Source: Acidimicrobiia bacterium
GTDB lineage: Bacteria > Actinomycetota > Acidimicrobiia > Spongiisociales > ZC4RG35
NCBI GenBank assembly: GCA_013812505.1
Contig: JACCTH010000044.1
Coordinates: 60,010 to 124,009 of the forward strand
Reading direction: 5' to 3'
DNA length: 64,000 nucleotides
A program made the position numbers and the translations under genes. Below the pieces are notes generated by a model that had not been told where the DNA came from, made no database searches, and worked only from the letters and a program-made list of their open reading frames with translations. Below, piece by piece: positions 16,018 through 25,053 of this stretch (within the stretch, counting starts at the first letter, position 1; the number at the start of each line of letters is the position of its first letter).

Positions 16018-16110
16018 AAGGGGAACCTCCTCGACTGGTCGATGCTACCGATCGCCCTCGGCGCAGGGGCGCCACCGGCTCGGCGTCCGGAACATGTGAG
16101 GATTCCGCTC

Positions 16111-17031
16111 CTATCCGAGACCGTTGGTGGGAATCGAAGCCACGTCGGACACGGCCTGATAGGTAGCTCCGGGCACCGAGCGCTTGGCCATGCCGACCGT
16201 CACGTCGCCCGGTCCGACGTGGACAAAGCGATCGACCCCGGCGGCGGCCATGCCGGTGAGGGTTTCAGAGAAACGGACAGGTGAGGTCACCTGGCGTGCG
16301 AGGAGCGCTTTCTCCATCCCCGGCTCATGGGCCGCGGCGGTGACGTTGCTCCACACAGGAAACCGGGCCTGGTGGAATTCGACTCCTGCCACGGCGGCCT
16401 CGACTCGATCGGCGGCCGCGCTCATGAACGGCGAATGGAAGGCGCCGGCCACCTTGAGCCGTACGACTTTGCGGAGCCCGTGATTAGACGCCTCAGCTTC
16501 AAGCCAATCGAGATCCTCGCCTCCTCCGGCCACCACCACCTGGCCGGGAGCGTTGATGTTGGCGACAAAAAGCCGGCCCCCGGCTTGTCTTCGCGCCAGC
16601 GTCACTGCCTCGGCCTGATCGAGATTGGCGCCCAGCAGGGCCGCCATCCCCGAGTCCTCCTGATCGGCCGCTCCGGCCATCGCCCTGCCTCGCTCGGCGA
16701 CAACCGCCAGCGCCTGGTCATATGCCACGACCCCGGCGGCTGCCAACGCCGTGAACTCACCCAGCGAGTGGCCGGCCGCGGCGGCAGGGATGCTGGTGAG
16801 GCGAGGTGCAAGCTCCGCCCACAACGCATAGGAAATCGCAAAGAGTGCGGGTTGGGCGTGCTCGGTCCGCGTGAGCTCCTCCTCGCTCGAGTCGAGGCAC
16901 ATCTCTTTGAGCGACCAGCCGAGAATCGAGTCGGCCTGCTCAACGAGCAGGTCCGGGCGCCGCTCGAACAGATCAGCGCCCATCCCGGAGAATTGGCTTC
17001 CCTGCCCGGGGAAGAGGACCGCGTACCCCAA
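16111..17031 (-). CDS. fabD: Malonyl-CoA:ACP transacylase
   Basis: 306 residues from a TTG at 17031. It loads malonyl groups onto ACP. The oxyanion/ligand loop is LFPGQGSQ (6-13), the nucleophile is Ser89 in GHSLGEFTALAAAG, Arg117 lies in ERGRAMAG-type context, and His199 is in GAFHSPFM. It starts six bases after the threonine aldolase stop, so it is probably co-transcribed with it. Confidence 0.94.
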   Translation of the reverse strand: MGYAVLFPGQGSQFSGMGADLFERRPDLLVEQADSILGWSLKEMCLDSSEEELTRTEHAQPALFAISYALWAELAPRLTSIPAAAAGHSLGEFTALAAAGVVAYDQALAVVAERGRAMAGAADQEDSGMAALLGANLDQAEAVTLARRQAGGRLFVANINAPGQVVVAGGGEDLDWLEAEASNHGLRKVVRLKVAGAFHSPFMSAAADRVEAAVAGVEFHQARFPVWSNVTAAAHEPGMEKALLARQVTSPVRFSETLTGMAAAGVDRFVHVGPGDVTVGMAKRSVPGATYQAVSDVASIPTNGLG

Positions 17032-17037
17032 GTCGAG

Positions 17038-18066
17038 TCAGCCTTGCAAAGGAGCGACGAGCCGGTCGACATCTTCGCGGTCGACGTCGCGATGAGTGAC
17101 CAGGCGCAACACTCCGATAAACGGCGGGTTGATCTTGATCCCTTGGGCACTGAGATCGGCGCGCCACTGTTCGGTGGGGATCGGGAGGAGATCGGGCTGG
17201 ACCTGCACCATGTTGGTTTCGACCTGGCCGAGATCGACTGCCCCCGGCGCAGCTTCGTGCAACCGTTCTCCCAGAAAGCGGGCCACTTCGTGGTCTTCCT
17301 TGAGCCGGTCACGGTCGCGCAGGGCGATTCGGGCGGCGGCCGCGATGACCCCGACTTGGCGCATCCCTCCCCCCAACCGCTTGCGCAGATAGCGAGCTTC
17401 GTTCATCAGCTCATGGGTGCCGCACAGAACCGACCCGATCGGAGCGCCCAGGCCCTTGGAAAAGCAAAACTGGACAGTGTCAGCGTTCCGGGCGAAGACG
17501 TCGGCCGGCACCCCCGAGGCGGCCACGGCATTGAAGAGACGAGCGCCGTCGAGGTGAATGGACAAACCGAGCCGGCGAGCGGTGGCGCTCGCTGCCTGCA
17601 TCACCTCGAGGGGGATGACTTTGCCGCCCAAGAGGTTGTGGGTGTTCTCCCAGATCATCAAACGCAGGCGCGGGAAGAATGCCGAATTGGCGACAGCCTC
17701 CTCGACCTGGGCCGAAGTGATCCGGGCCCCAGGCGCCTCGACGGTCCGAAACCCGACCCCCGACAGGGCGGAGGCGGCACCTTTCTCGACGCTACGCGAA
17801 TGGATGCCGGGGTCGCAGAGGATGTCGTCGCCAGGTTTCGTTTGCATCATGATCGCGATCTGGTTGCCCATCGTCCCTGTCGGCATGAAGACCGCCTCTT
17901 CCTTGCCCACCACGGCCGCCGCCTCTTCCTCCAACGCGTTAGCGGTGGGGTCGTCGGAATAGACGTCGTCTCCCAGCGGTGCCGCGGCCATCGCCGCCAG
18001 CATCTCCGGGGTCGGACGGGTCACAGTGTCGGAGCGAAAATCGACGACGCCGTCTGCAAAAGCCAT
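17038..18066 (-). CDS. ltaE: Low-specificity L-threonine aldolase
   Basis: 342-residue PLP enzyme that cleaves threonine or allo-threonine to glycine and acetaldehyde. It opens VDFRSDTVTRPTPEMLAAM, followed by GDDVYSDDPTANALE, both characteristic of the family. The PLP lysine is Lys204 in FCFSKGLGAPIGSVL, and HLDGARLFNA holds the cofactor-binding Asp. It heads the fab operon; the link to lipid synthesis is not obvious, although acetaldehyde or glycine supply is conceivable. Confidence 0.9.
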   Translation of the reverse strand: MAFADGVVDFRSDTVTRPTPEMLAAMAAAPLGDDVYSDDPTANALEEEAAAVVGKEEAVFMPTGTMGNQIAIMMQTKPGDDILCDPGIHSRSVEKGAASALSGVGFRTVEAPGARITSAQVEEAVANSAFFPRLRLMIWENTHNLLGGKVIPLEVMQAASATARRLGLSIHLDGARLFNAVAASGVPADVFARNADTVQFCFSKGLGAPIGSVLCGTHELMNEARYLRKRLGGGMRQVGVIAAAARIALRDRDRLKEDHEVARFLGERLHEAAPGAVDLGQVETNMVQVQPDLLPIPTEQWRADLSAQGIKINPPFIGVLRLVTHRDVDREDVDRLVAPLQG

Positions 18067-18087
18067 GGCCTCAGGGTACCAACCACT

Positions 18088-18135
18088 TTCCTGCGTAACT
18101 TGGCGCCCCTAATCATGGGGCTTTTTACGCAGGAA
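18088..18135. repeat. TTCyTGCGTAA palindrome, copy 1 (short form)
   Basis: TTCCTGCGTAA (18088-18098) and TTACGCAGGAA (18125-18135) are perfect 11-bp inverted repeats. Inside, GCCCC (18105-18109) and GGGGC (18117-18121) form a second stem followed by TTTTT, terminator-like on the plus strand. The outer arms match the copies at 43425 and 46763; the interior does not. It lies 5 bases past the aminotransferase stop (18141, minus strand). Confidence 0.75.
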
Positions 18136-18140
18136 TGGTT

Positions 18141-19310
18141 TTAGAGCCGGTCTAAGACCCGACGGATGCCGCGGACCGCCTGCGCGATCCGGTGCTCGTT
18201 CTCGACGAGGGCAAAACGAACATGGAGATCGCCCGAAGGGCCAAAACCGACGCCGGGACTCACCGCCACCTTGGCTCGGTCGAGCAAGTCGAGGGTGAAG
18301 GCCATCGAGCCGGCATCGGCATAGGGATCGGGGATCGCCGCCCAGACAAACATCGTCCCCATCGGCTTTTCGACCTTCCAGCCGTTCCGGTTGAGACCGT
18401 CGACCAGCACCTCCCGGCGGCCGCGATAGATCGCGTTCACCTCTTCGACGTAGTCATCGCCTTCGTTGAGAGCGATGATCGACGCGATTTGGATCGGCTG
18501 AAACGTGCCGTAATCCAGATAGCTCTTGAGCTTTCCCAGCGCGGCCACCGCCTCCGGGTTGCCGACGACGAAACCCATTCGCCAGCCCGCCATCGAATGG
18601 CCCTTGGTAAGCGTGTATAGCTCGACGGCCACCTCCTTCGCCCCCGCGACCTCAAGGATCGATGGAGGCCTGTACCCGTCGAAGGCGACGTCGGCATAAG
18701 CAAAGTCGTGGACGAGAAAGATGCCTCGGTCACGGGCAAACCCCACCAGGCGTTCGAAGAACGGAAGGTCGACACAGGTTGTGGTCGGGTTGTGAGGAAA
18801 TGAGCAGATGAGCACCCGGGGCGAAGGCTGCTCGCCACAAATCGCGTCCAAGGCGTCGAAGTATCCCTCGTCGGAGGAAACCGGCACCCTCCGAATCTCC
18901 GCTCCCGCCATCCGCGGGGCGTAGATATGTATGGGATAGGACGGCTCCGGGACGACGGCCACATCGCCCGGCTCGACCAGGACCCACAACAAATGGGAGA
19001 GTCCTTCTTTGGCGCCGATGGTGGCAATTACCTCGGTTTCGGGATCGAGCCCTATCCCGAAACGCCGCTGGTAGCGGTCGGCTACCGCCCGGCGCAGGTT
19101 GGGAAGCCCGCGGCTGACCGAGTAGCGATGATTGCGTGGATTGCTGGCCGCCTCAACGAGCTTTTGGACCACCACGGGATTGCTCGGGATGTCAGGGTTG
19201 CCGAAACCGAGGTCGATGACATCGTCGCCCGCCCGCCGCGCCTCGAGCTTGCGCTGGTTGACCGTCCCAAAAACGTACGGCGGCAATTGGTCGACGCGCC
19301 GAAAGTCCAT
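18141..19310 (-). CDS. Class I/II aminotransferase, AlaC/DapL-like
   Basis: 389-residue PLP-dependent aminotransferase. The substrate-side start is [20 protein letters not shown], then [18 protein letters not shown] (174-180) is the Asn-Pro motif, and the PLP lysine is Lys236 in [17 protein letters not shown]. The N-P-T-x-x-C-V and S-M-A-G-W-R-M-G-F features resemble glutamate-pyruvate aminotransferase AlaC and LL-diaminopimelate aminotransferase, so alanine synthesis is likely but substrate specificity is not certain. Monocistronic-looking, bounded by a palindromic repeat at its 3' end. Confidence 0.85.
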   Translation of the reverse strand: MDFRRVDQLPPYVFGTVNQRKLEARRAGDDVIDLGFGNPDIPSNPVVVQKLVEAASNPRNHRYSVSRGLPNLRRAVADRYQRRFGIGLDPETEVIATIGAKEGLSHLLWVLVEPGDVAVVPEPSYPIHIYAPRMAGAEIRRVPVSSDEGYFDALDAICGEQPSPRVLICSFPHNPTTTCVDLPFFERLVGFARDRGIFLVHDFAYADVAFDGYRPPSILEVAGAKEVAVELYTLTKGHSMAGWRMGFVVGNPEAVAALGKLKSYLDYGTFQPIQIASIIALNEGDDYVEEVNAIYRGRREVLVDGLNRNGWKVEKPMGTMFVWAAIPDPYADAGSMAFTLDLLDRAKVAVSPGVGFGPSGDLHVRFALVENEHRIAQAVRGIRRVLDRL

Positions 19311-19329
19311 TTGTTGGGAGGGTACCGGG

Positions 19330-20109
19330 TCAGTCGATCAGACCGGACAGCAGCTCCCAGTTGGAACGGCGGTTGGGCACCACCGAGACCACCAATTCAT
19401 CGGCCACGGCGCCAAGTTCGTCTAGCTGTTGTCGGATCGACTGCGGGTCTCCGGCCAAAGCGCGGTCGGTTCCACCGCGACGCGCGATCAACTCGTCGAG
19501 CTGTTCCTGATCTGGAGCCAGCAGCACCGTTCCGCCCCACGAGACCCTGATCTTGGGAGCCGTCGACCGGACGTCAGCCGCCTCAGCCGCGAAGTCGTCG
19601 ACAGAAGCCCCCCAGCAGTTCCAGCCATCGGCCAGCTCGGCGGCAATCGCCCGGACTCGTTGATGCCTCCCCCCCACCCAGACCTCCACTCCGGGCGCCC
19701 GGTGGCGGATCGACTCGATGGTCCGGATCAACAGCTCCAGTCGCTCTGCGAGCGGCGGGAGCGGAATCCCGAACCGGACAGACTCATCGGCAGTGAGTCG
19801 GTCACCGATCCCGAGACCGATCGTGATCCGGCCGGGAGCGATGGCGCCGAGGGTGGAGGCGATAGCGGCGGTCACCTCCGGTGGACGGAGGGTCGCCCGG
19901 ATCACCAGCGAACCGACCCTTTTGGTTGCAAGGGCGGCCGAAGCGCCGAGCGCCGCGGCGGCTTCGAACACCGGCCGGTTCGGGTCATCGAGCGGCACGA
20001 GATGATCGTAAAAGAAAACGCCGGCCAAGCCGGATGGGTCGCGGACGAGGTCGAGCAATGGCTCCGGGTCGGTGCTGAATTGGGGAACGGTCACCGAGAC
20101 CGGGATCAT
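19330..20109 (-). CDS. Luciferase-like (LLM) flavin-dependent oxidoreductase
   Basis: 259 residues from the ATG at 20109 ([20 protein letters not shown]); the open frame continues upstream, but only into the DUF1232 gene. TIM-barrel features of the luciferase-like superfamily are visible: [12 protein letters not shown] near the start, [19 protein letters not shown] in the middle, and [20 protein letters not shown], the usual substrate/cofactor segment. In Actinomycetota many relatives use F420; the cofactor cannot be settled here. The substrate is unknown. The DUF1232 gene stops only one base upstream. Confidence 0.82.
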   Translation of the reverse strand: MIPVSVTVPQFSTDPEPLLDLVRDPSGLAGVFFYDHLVPLDDPNRPVFEAAAALGASAALATKRVGSLVIRATLRPPEVTAAIASTLGAIAPGRITIGLGIGDRLTADESVRFGIPLPPLAERLELLIRTIESIRHRAPGVEVWVGGRHQRVRAIAAELADGWNCWGASVDDFAAEAADVRSTAPKIRVSWGGTVLLAPDQEQLDELIARRGGTDRALAGDPQSIRQQLDELGAVADELVVSVVPNRRSNWELLSGLID

Positions 20110-20110
20110 C

Positions 20111-20482
20111 TCAGGATCCGGCCAGCATCCCCAAGAGCTTGCGGATCTTGGCAGGGACCAGATCGTTCGCAGTCGAGAGCACGGAACGCACCATCCCCAA
20201 GAGATCCTGGGGACCGTCCCAATGCTCGAGCACCACTTCCTCGCCGGCACGCTCGATGAGATGGTTGAGGGCAAAGACGATCAAGAACAAGTCATCAACG
20301 ATGCCAATCACCGGGATCACCTCGGGAAGGACATCGATGGGTGACATGACGTAGCCAATCGCCGCCATCAAGACGAGCTTTGACCGACGGGGCACGCGGG
20401 GGTCTTTGACCAGACGTCCGAGCAGCTTGATCAAATTCGGAAGCATCAGAACGGAATCCGTAGCCAATTGTCGAAGCTGCAT
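20111..20482 (-). CDS. DUF1232 (YkvA-like) membrane protein
   Basis: 123 residues from the ATG at 20482, chosen because AAGGAGG lies seven bases upstream; the frame extends further but without such a site. The DUF1232 core is SKLVLMAAIGYVMSPIDVLP followed by EVIPVIGIVDDLFLIVFALN, with one or two membrane helices and the conserved SPIDxxP. Function unknown. It is separated by one base from the downstream LLM oxidoreductase gene. Confidence 0.85.
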   Translation of the reverse strand: MQLRQLATDSVLMLPNLIKLLGRLVKDPRVPRRSKLVLMAAIGYVMSPIDVLPEVIPVIGIVDDLFLIVFALNHLIERAGEEVVLEHWDGPQDLLGMVRSVLSTANDLVPAKIRKLLGMLAGS

Positions 20483-20563
20483 CGCTGCCCCTCCTTCTGG
20501 GGGAATGACTTCATCGGGACGCACCGAACGAGTTGCGAAACGTCGATCCCCTTGCATGTCGAT

Positions 20564-21364
20564 TCAGGATAAGGCCTGCGAATCTTTTTGCGCCAGCAAC
20601 GCCGCGCCGATGGCTCCGGCCCAGATCCCATGCCTCGACGCGACGATCGGCGGCGGCGGTCGATGAATATCGCTCAGGCGGGCAATCTCATCCAGTGCCG
20701 CCGGAAGGATCTCATCGCCGTGCTCGGCGGTCACTCCTCCTCCCACCACATTCACCGCCGGGTCGAGAATTGTGATCAGGTTGAACAGACCTCGCCCAAG
20801 CCAGATGCCGGCATCCTGAAGCTGGGCAGGGCTGGTCCCCACCTCGGCGAGTCGCCAGGACGAAATCCGAGTCTCCCAACAGCCAAGCCGCCCGCAGCGA
20901 CAGACCCGGCCGTCGGGCTCAATGGTCATATGACCGACCTCGCCGGCGAAGCTGCGGCCGCGATAGACGTCGCCGCCGGTCCATAGCCCGGCACCAATCC
21001 CTGTTCCCAGCATCACGACCAGCACCGGGTCTTGGGCGAGGCTGGTGGCTTCGGCACGAGTCGCGCAATTGGCATCGTTGTCGACAGCCACCCGACGGCC
21101 GAGCCGGGCCGAGAGCTCGGCGCCGATCGGCACGTCGACCCCGTCGAGATGGGGAGCCCAGCGCAAAATTCCTCGGTGGTGATCGACCAGACCGGCGATG
21201 CCGACACCGATCGGCTCTTCCGGTTCGGCCAGCGAGACCAACTCGTTGGCGAGGAGCTCGGGCCACGCACGTTTGACGTCAACTTGGCCTCGCCAGACAA
21301 CCTCGTTGTCGGCGAGGCGGACAAACTTGATCCGGCTGCCGCCAACATCAGCCCCGATCGCCAT
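20564..21364 (-). CDS. ROK-family sugar kinase (glucokinase-like)
   Basis: 266 residues. The N-terminal phosphate-binding loop is GADVGGSRIKFVRL. VDNDAN holds the catalytic Asp (D97). The ROK zinc site is complete: His145 in GEVGHMTIEP and Cys155, Cys157, Cys162 in CRCGRLGCWE. GTGIGAGL is the second phosphate motif. Probably phosphorylates glucose with ATP or polyphosphate. It is shorter than the roughly 310-residue Streptomyces enzyme. It lies directly downstream of a 59-residue gene and an ArsA ATPase gene on the same strand. Confidence 0.88.
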   Translation of the reverse strand: MAIGADVGGSRIKFVRLADNEVVWRGQVDVKRAWPELLANELVSLAEPEEPIGVGIAGLVDHHRGILRWAPHLDGVDVPIGAELSARLGRRVAVDNDANCATRAEATSLAQDPVLVVMLGTGIGAGLWTGGDVYRGRSFAGEVGHMTIEPDGRVCRCGRLGCWETRISSWRLAEVGTSPAQLQDAGIWLGRGLFNLITILDPAVNVVGGGVTAEHGDEILPAALDEIARLSDIHRPPPPIVASRHGIWAGAIGAALLAQKDSQALS

Positions 21365-21369
21365 CGGTC

Positions 21370-21549
21370 CTACTCGACGTTGATGCGTTGCCGGGGTTCG
21401 TCAGGTGAGTCTTCCTGGCCCACCCGGGCCAGCTCATCGAGGACTGCGGACAACGCCTTCAAACCCTCGATCCCAGCCATAGCCAGGTGATAGGCGGCGC
21501 GCTTACCTGCCCTGCGCAACGCTTCCGCGGTCTCTGACTCCAGGATCAC
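21370..21549 (-). CDS. 59-residue helical protein coupled to ArsA
   Basis: The GTG at 21549 overlaps the ArsA stop (GTGA), and the stop is five bases before the ROK gene start. The product reads VILESETAEALRRAGKRAA, then YHLAMAGIEGLKALSAVLDE, then a charged tail ending QRINVE. It is strongly helical and amphipathic, with no membrane segment or Cys. Coupling and tight spacing argue that it is a real gene although it is very short. The function is unknown; it may bind the ATPase encoded just upstream. Confidence 0.6.
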   Translation of the reverse strand: MILESETAEALRRAGKRAAYHLAMAGIEGLKALSAVLDELARVGQEDSPDEPRQRINVE

Positions 21550-22736
21550 TTCTTGGCACGTTTCCTCGCCGGGGCGGCGCCGAAACTAACCCGCAACACG
21601 CCCTTCTCGAGCTTCGCTCTGGTCACTTGCCGGCGGCGCAGGGTGTCGGGAAGGACAAACGAACGCCGGTAGGGGCCCACCTGCAAAAAGAGCTCCGAGC
21701 CGTGCCGGAACACATCGACGTCGCCTCGCTCCACAAAAGGCACCTTCATCTCCATCACGATTTCCCCGGCTTTCTCGGTCACCTTGAATGGGCTCTTCGC
21801 CGTAAAACCGGTGATGGGGTCTTTCGATCCGTAGAGCTCATCGGCCATCAGCCGGAGCTTTTCGACTCCGACCATCTCGTCATCAAAAAGGCGGAGCCGA
21901 AGCCGAGGCACGTCCGCGAACCCGGAGTCGATGGTGTCGAGATGACCTTTCTGGATCGACCGCCAGCGATCAAAGTAGGGATCGGAGACGGCGTCGGGCA
22001 ACACTCGGTTGATCACCACCGAATCGACTCCGTAGCCAAACAGTGCCAAGTAGGTGAAGGTCCGTCGCGCCTCGTCGATCACCATCTTTTCGGGGTTGAC
22101 GACGAGCCGGGCCGAGGTCGTTTGTGGATCGGCCAGCAAGGCTTTGACTTTCTCCACGCCTTCGAACACCGACTGCGCGGCCTGGTAGACGTTGTCCTCG
22201 GCAATCGGTAGGTCGGTGAGCCGGGTGAGGAGTGGCCTAGCGGCCTTCATCAGACGGCGTTCGGCGGGCATCACCCGTTCGAAGTACCAACTGAGCACCT
22301 CGGGCAGGGAGAGCAGCCGGAGGGTTTCGGCCGTAGGGGCACAGTCGACGACGATCACATCGTAATCGCCGCTGCGCGCCTGCCGATCGACCTCGAGCAG
22401 GGCGAACAGCTCGTCCATGCCGGGGAACACCAAGAACTCCTCGGCTTCGATCCCGGTGACGCCGCCCCAGTCGAAAACTTGCATGATCTGGTCGCGAATC
22501 GAGCCCCAGTGCCGATCAAGCTGGGACTGGGTGTCGATCTGCTGACCCGACAAAAGCGGAAAGATCTCGCTCTCGACATCTCCGAGGGGCACCCCGACCG
22601 CGTCGGCTAGAGAATGAGCCGGGTCGGTCGAAGAGACCAGCACGCGATGCCCGCGATCGGCCGCCGCAACTGCGGTGGCCGCCGCGACGGTGGTCTTGCC
22701 GACGCCGCCCTTGCCCGTAACGAGGATGACACGCAC
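21546..22736 (-). CDS. ArsA/Get3-type ATPase with HSP20-like C-terminal domain
   Basis: 396 residues from a GTG at 22736; the frame is open far upstream but only as antisense to the acyl-CoA ligase gene. The deviant Walker A is GKGGVGKTT (8-16), and switch regions are STDPAHSLADAVGVPLG and VVDCAPTAETLRLLSLPE, both diagnostic of ArsA/Get3. The Cys residues that bind arsenite in true ArsA are not evident. Residues from about 315 (PFKVTEKAGEIVMEMKVPF, then SFVLPDTLRRRQVTRAKLE) match the HSP20-like domain appended to actinobacterial and cyanobacterial ArsA homologues. A role in client-protein or membrane-protein handling is more likely than arsenic efflux. Confidence 0.87.
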   Translation of the reverse strand: MRVILVTGKGGVGKTTVAAATAVAAADRGHRVLVSSTDPAHSLADAVGVPLGDVESEIFPLLSGQQIDTQSQLDRHWGSIRDQIMQVFDWGGVTGIEAEEFLVFPGMDELFALLEVDRQARSGDYDVIVVDCAPTAETLRLLSLPEVLSWYFERVMPAERRLMKAARPLLTRLTDLPIAEDNVYQAAQSVFEGVEKVKALLADPQTTSARLVVNPEKMVIDEARRTFTYLALFGYGVDSVVINRVLPDAVSDPYFDRWRSIQKGHLDTIDSGFADVPRLRLRLFDDEMVGVEKLRLMADELYGSKDPITGFTAKSPFKVTEKAGEIVMEMKVPFVERGDVDVFRHGSELFLQVGPYRRSFVLPDTLRRRQVTRAKLEKGVLRVSFGAAPARKRAKK

Positions 22737-22831
22737 TGACCGCCAGCATATGCAGCCGAGCCGCCTCGGACTCAGGCCAGCAGGCCCGAAATCAACGGGC
22801 CTCGCACCGGGCGCCCCGGGGTCGGGATCGA

Positions 22832-24478
22832 CTAGGCGGTCCGGACCGAGTCTGCCTCTTCCAGGCCGAGCTCGGCGATCGAAACCTCGCGCATCTTGTA
22901 CTTCTGCACTTTGCCGGTCACCGTCATCGGGAACTCGTCGGCGATCCTCAGATAGCGCGGGATCTTGTAATGAGCGATGCGGTCCTGGCAGAACTCTCGC
23001 AGGTCCTCGATCGTCAAGCTTTGCCCTTCTCGCAGCCGGACCCATGCATAGAGCTCCTCCCCATACTTGGCATCCGGCACGCCGACGACCTGCACGTCGA
23101 CGATCGCGGGATGGCCGTAGAGAAACTCTTCGACCTCGCGCGGATAGATGTTCTCCCCACCCCGGATGACCATGTCCTTGATACGGCCAACGATGTTGAC
23201 ATAACCCTCCTCGTCCATGGTCGCCAGGTCGCCGGTGTGCATCCACCCGGCCACATCGATCGCCTCGCTGGTTGCTTCGGCGTTGTCCCAATAGCCACGC
23301 ATCACCGAGTACCCGCGGGTGCAAAGTTCCCCTGCTTGCCCACGCTCGACTGTCTTTTGAGTTTCGGGGTCGATGATCTTCGATTCGACGTGAGCCATGA
23401 TCCGGCCGACCGTCGAAACCCTGCGCTCCACCGGATCGTCGGTTCGGCTCTGGAAGGACACCGGTGACGTCTCGGTCATCCCGTAGGCAATTGTGACCTC
23501 GTCCATGTTCATGTCCGAGATCACTCGTTTCATCACCTCGATGGGGCAGGGCGAGCCGGCCATGATCCCGGTGCGGAGGCTGGAGAGCTCGGCCGTAGCG
23601 AAGGTCGGGTCGTCGAGCATGGCGATGAACATGGTCGGGACGCCATAGACGGCTTCGCATCTCTCTTCTCCGATCGCGGCCAGCGTGGCTGCCGGCTCGA
23701 AGCCCTCGGCCGGATAAACGACGGTGCCACCCCGACTCAACATCCCGAGATTGCCCATCACCATGCCAAAACAGTGGTACAGCGGCACCGGCACACACAA
23801 CACCGACTGTGCGTTCAAGCCCTGCATGCCGGTTACGAAGTAGCCGTTGTTGAGGATGTTGTGATGGGTGAGCGTGGCGCCTTTGGGATTGCCGGTAGTG
23901 CCGGAGGTGTATTGGATATTGATCGGGTCGTCGAATTCGAGCGACGACTGCACCCGACGTAGATCGTCGTCATTTGTCCCGTCTTGGCGGTCGAGGAAAT
24001 CCTCCCACTGGAGATCGCCGCCTTCGCCGAGCGAGATAACCGTGGCGAGCGAATCGAGCCCGGAGCGGACAGCTTCGATCGTTTCCAGATAGGAAGTCCC
24101 CTTAAAGGCCTCCGCCGACACCAACACCGAAACTCCGGATTGAGTGAGCGCATAAGCGAGCTCGTGACTTCGATAGGAAGGGTTGACATTGACGAGAATC
24201 GCTCCAACCTTGGCCGTCGCGTACTGCACCACTGCCCACTCCGCCCGGTTGGGCGACCAAATTCCGACTCGGTCGCCCTGGCCTACTCCGAGGGTGAGGA
24301 ACGCTCGAGCGCAACGATTGACCTCTGAGACAAAATCGTTGTAGGTCCAACGGATTCCCTGATGGCGGGAAACAAGGCAGGTGTTGTCGCCGTTCTCCGC
24401 GGCGACGGCGTCGAGGTTGTCACCGATTGTTTGACCAATAAGGGGATCGACGGCAGTGCCGGATGCGTAGCTCAGCAT
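22832..24478 (-). CDS. Long-chain fatty-acid--CoA ligase (AMP-binding)
   Basis: 548 residues, ANL superfamily. The AMP motif is [11 protein letters not shown] (190-200), then [26 protein letters not shown] and [20 protein letters not shown], and the catalytic Lys is in [11 protein letters not shown] near residue 523. The full set of core motifs supports acyl-adenylate formation and CoA thioesterification; chain length is unknown. The SRPBCC gene lies 17 bp upstream and ArsA about 95 bp downstream on the same strand. Confidence 0.92.
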   Translation of the reverse strand: MLSYASGTAVDPLIGQTIGDNLDAVAAENGDNTCLVSRHQGIRWTYNDFVSEVNRCARAFLTLGVGQGDRVGIWSPNRAEWAVVQYATAKVGAILVNVNPSYRSHELAYALTQSGVSVLVSAEAFKGTSYLETIEAVRSGLDSLATVISLGEGGDLQWEDFLDRQDGTNDDDLRRVQSSLEFDDPINIQYTSGTTGNPKGATLTHHNILNNGYFVTGMQGLNAQSVLCVPVPLYHCFGMVMGNLGMLSRGGTVVYPAEGFEPAATLAAIGEERCEAVYGVPTMFIAMLDDPTFATAELSSLRTGIMAGSPCPIEVMKRVISDMNMDEVTIAYGMTETSPVSFQSRTDDPVERRVSTVGRIMAHVESKIIDPETQKTVERGQAGELCTRGYSVMRGYWDNAEATSEAIDVAGWMHTGDLATMDEEGYVNIVGRIKDMVIRGGENIYPREVEEFLYGHPAIVDVQVVGVPDAKYGEELYAWVRLREGQSLTIEDLREFCQDRIAHYKIPRYLRIADEFPMTVTGKVQKYKMREVSIAELGLEEADSVRTA

Positions 24479-24495
24479 TTGGAGGGTGTCTACTC

Positions 24496-24945
24496 CTAAG
24501 TCTGCCGGGCCAGTTGTTCCACTCTCTTGCGCAGCCCTCGCAGGGCGGTGCCGACCAACTGCTTCTCAGCCTGCCGGCGCAAGAAACCCGGGATCGTGAA
24601 GGACGGCTCCACCCGGAGGCCGTAGACGACCTCGGTGCGGCCGTCACCGACATCGTTGAAGACGTAGGAGCCATCGAGCTCCTTGAGATCGGGGCCGGGC
24701 TCGGCCATCCAGGTCATCGAGTTAGGCTCGTCGTAGGAATACTTGAGGACGTAGGTGATCTCCTTGACCATTCCGTCGACAACGAATCGGGCCCGCGCCG
24801 CCCGGCCCTTCTTGTCCTTCTCAAGGACCTCGACTTCTTTCACCCCCGTCGCCCACTGCTCGTAGGACTCGAGGTCGGCGGCGACGGCAAAAACCTGGGC
24901 GGGGGTCGCCGAGACTTCGATCGATTCGATGGTGCCTTCGACCAT
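24496..24945 (-). CDS. SRPBCC / polyketide-cyclase-like lipid-binding protein
   Basis: 149 residues. The START-like helix-grip fold is indicated by [20 protein letters not shown], then [17 protein letters not shown], then the long C-terminal helix [20 protein letters not shown]. The family binds hydrophobic ligands in a central cavity. Its position just upstream of an acyl-CoA ligase makes a fatty-acid-related ligand plausible, but this is inference. Confidence 0.85.
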   Translation of the reverse strand: MVEGTIESIEVSATPAQVFAVAADLESYEQWATGVKEVEVLEKDKKGRAARARFVVDGMVKEITYVLKYSYDEPNSMTWMAEPGPDLKELDGSYVFNDVGDGRTEVVYGLRVEPSFTIPGFLRRQAEKQLVGTALRGLRKRVEQLARQT

Positions 24946-24993
24946 ATATGCGCTTGAGGTTACCCAAAGGCAGAAGCTGAATCGCTAGGGCAA

Positions 24994-25047
24994 GACATCA
25001 GATTTCAGACTTCAGACCTTCCCATCTGAAGTCTGACATCTGATGTC
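24994..25047. terminator. Long GTCTGA-type hairpin after the M15 peptidase gene
   Basis: A 23-nt arm (24994-25016, GACATCAG...CTTCAGA) pairs with 25025-25047 (TCTGAAGT...GATGTC) around an 8-nt loop with one mismatch. It lies 6 bases past the M15 peptidase stop (25054, minus strand) and before the SRPBCC start, so it is probably a terminator. The arms consist of the AGTCTGA word also repeated at 3551-3592. Confidence 0.7.
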
Positions 25048-25053
25048 TGTCAT

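Noticed and set aside
16327..18144. Long open frame (605 codons) on the plus strand
   Set aside because: It is antisense to fabD and the threonine aldolase, both with full catalytic motifs; the translation is Arg/Gly/His-rich with no domain.
22737..23798. N-terminal extension of the ArsA frame
   Set aside because: Open frame only because it runs antisense-like out of frame through the acyl-CoA ligase gene; P-loop position fits a start at 22736.
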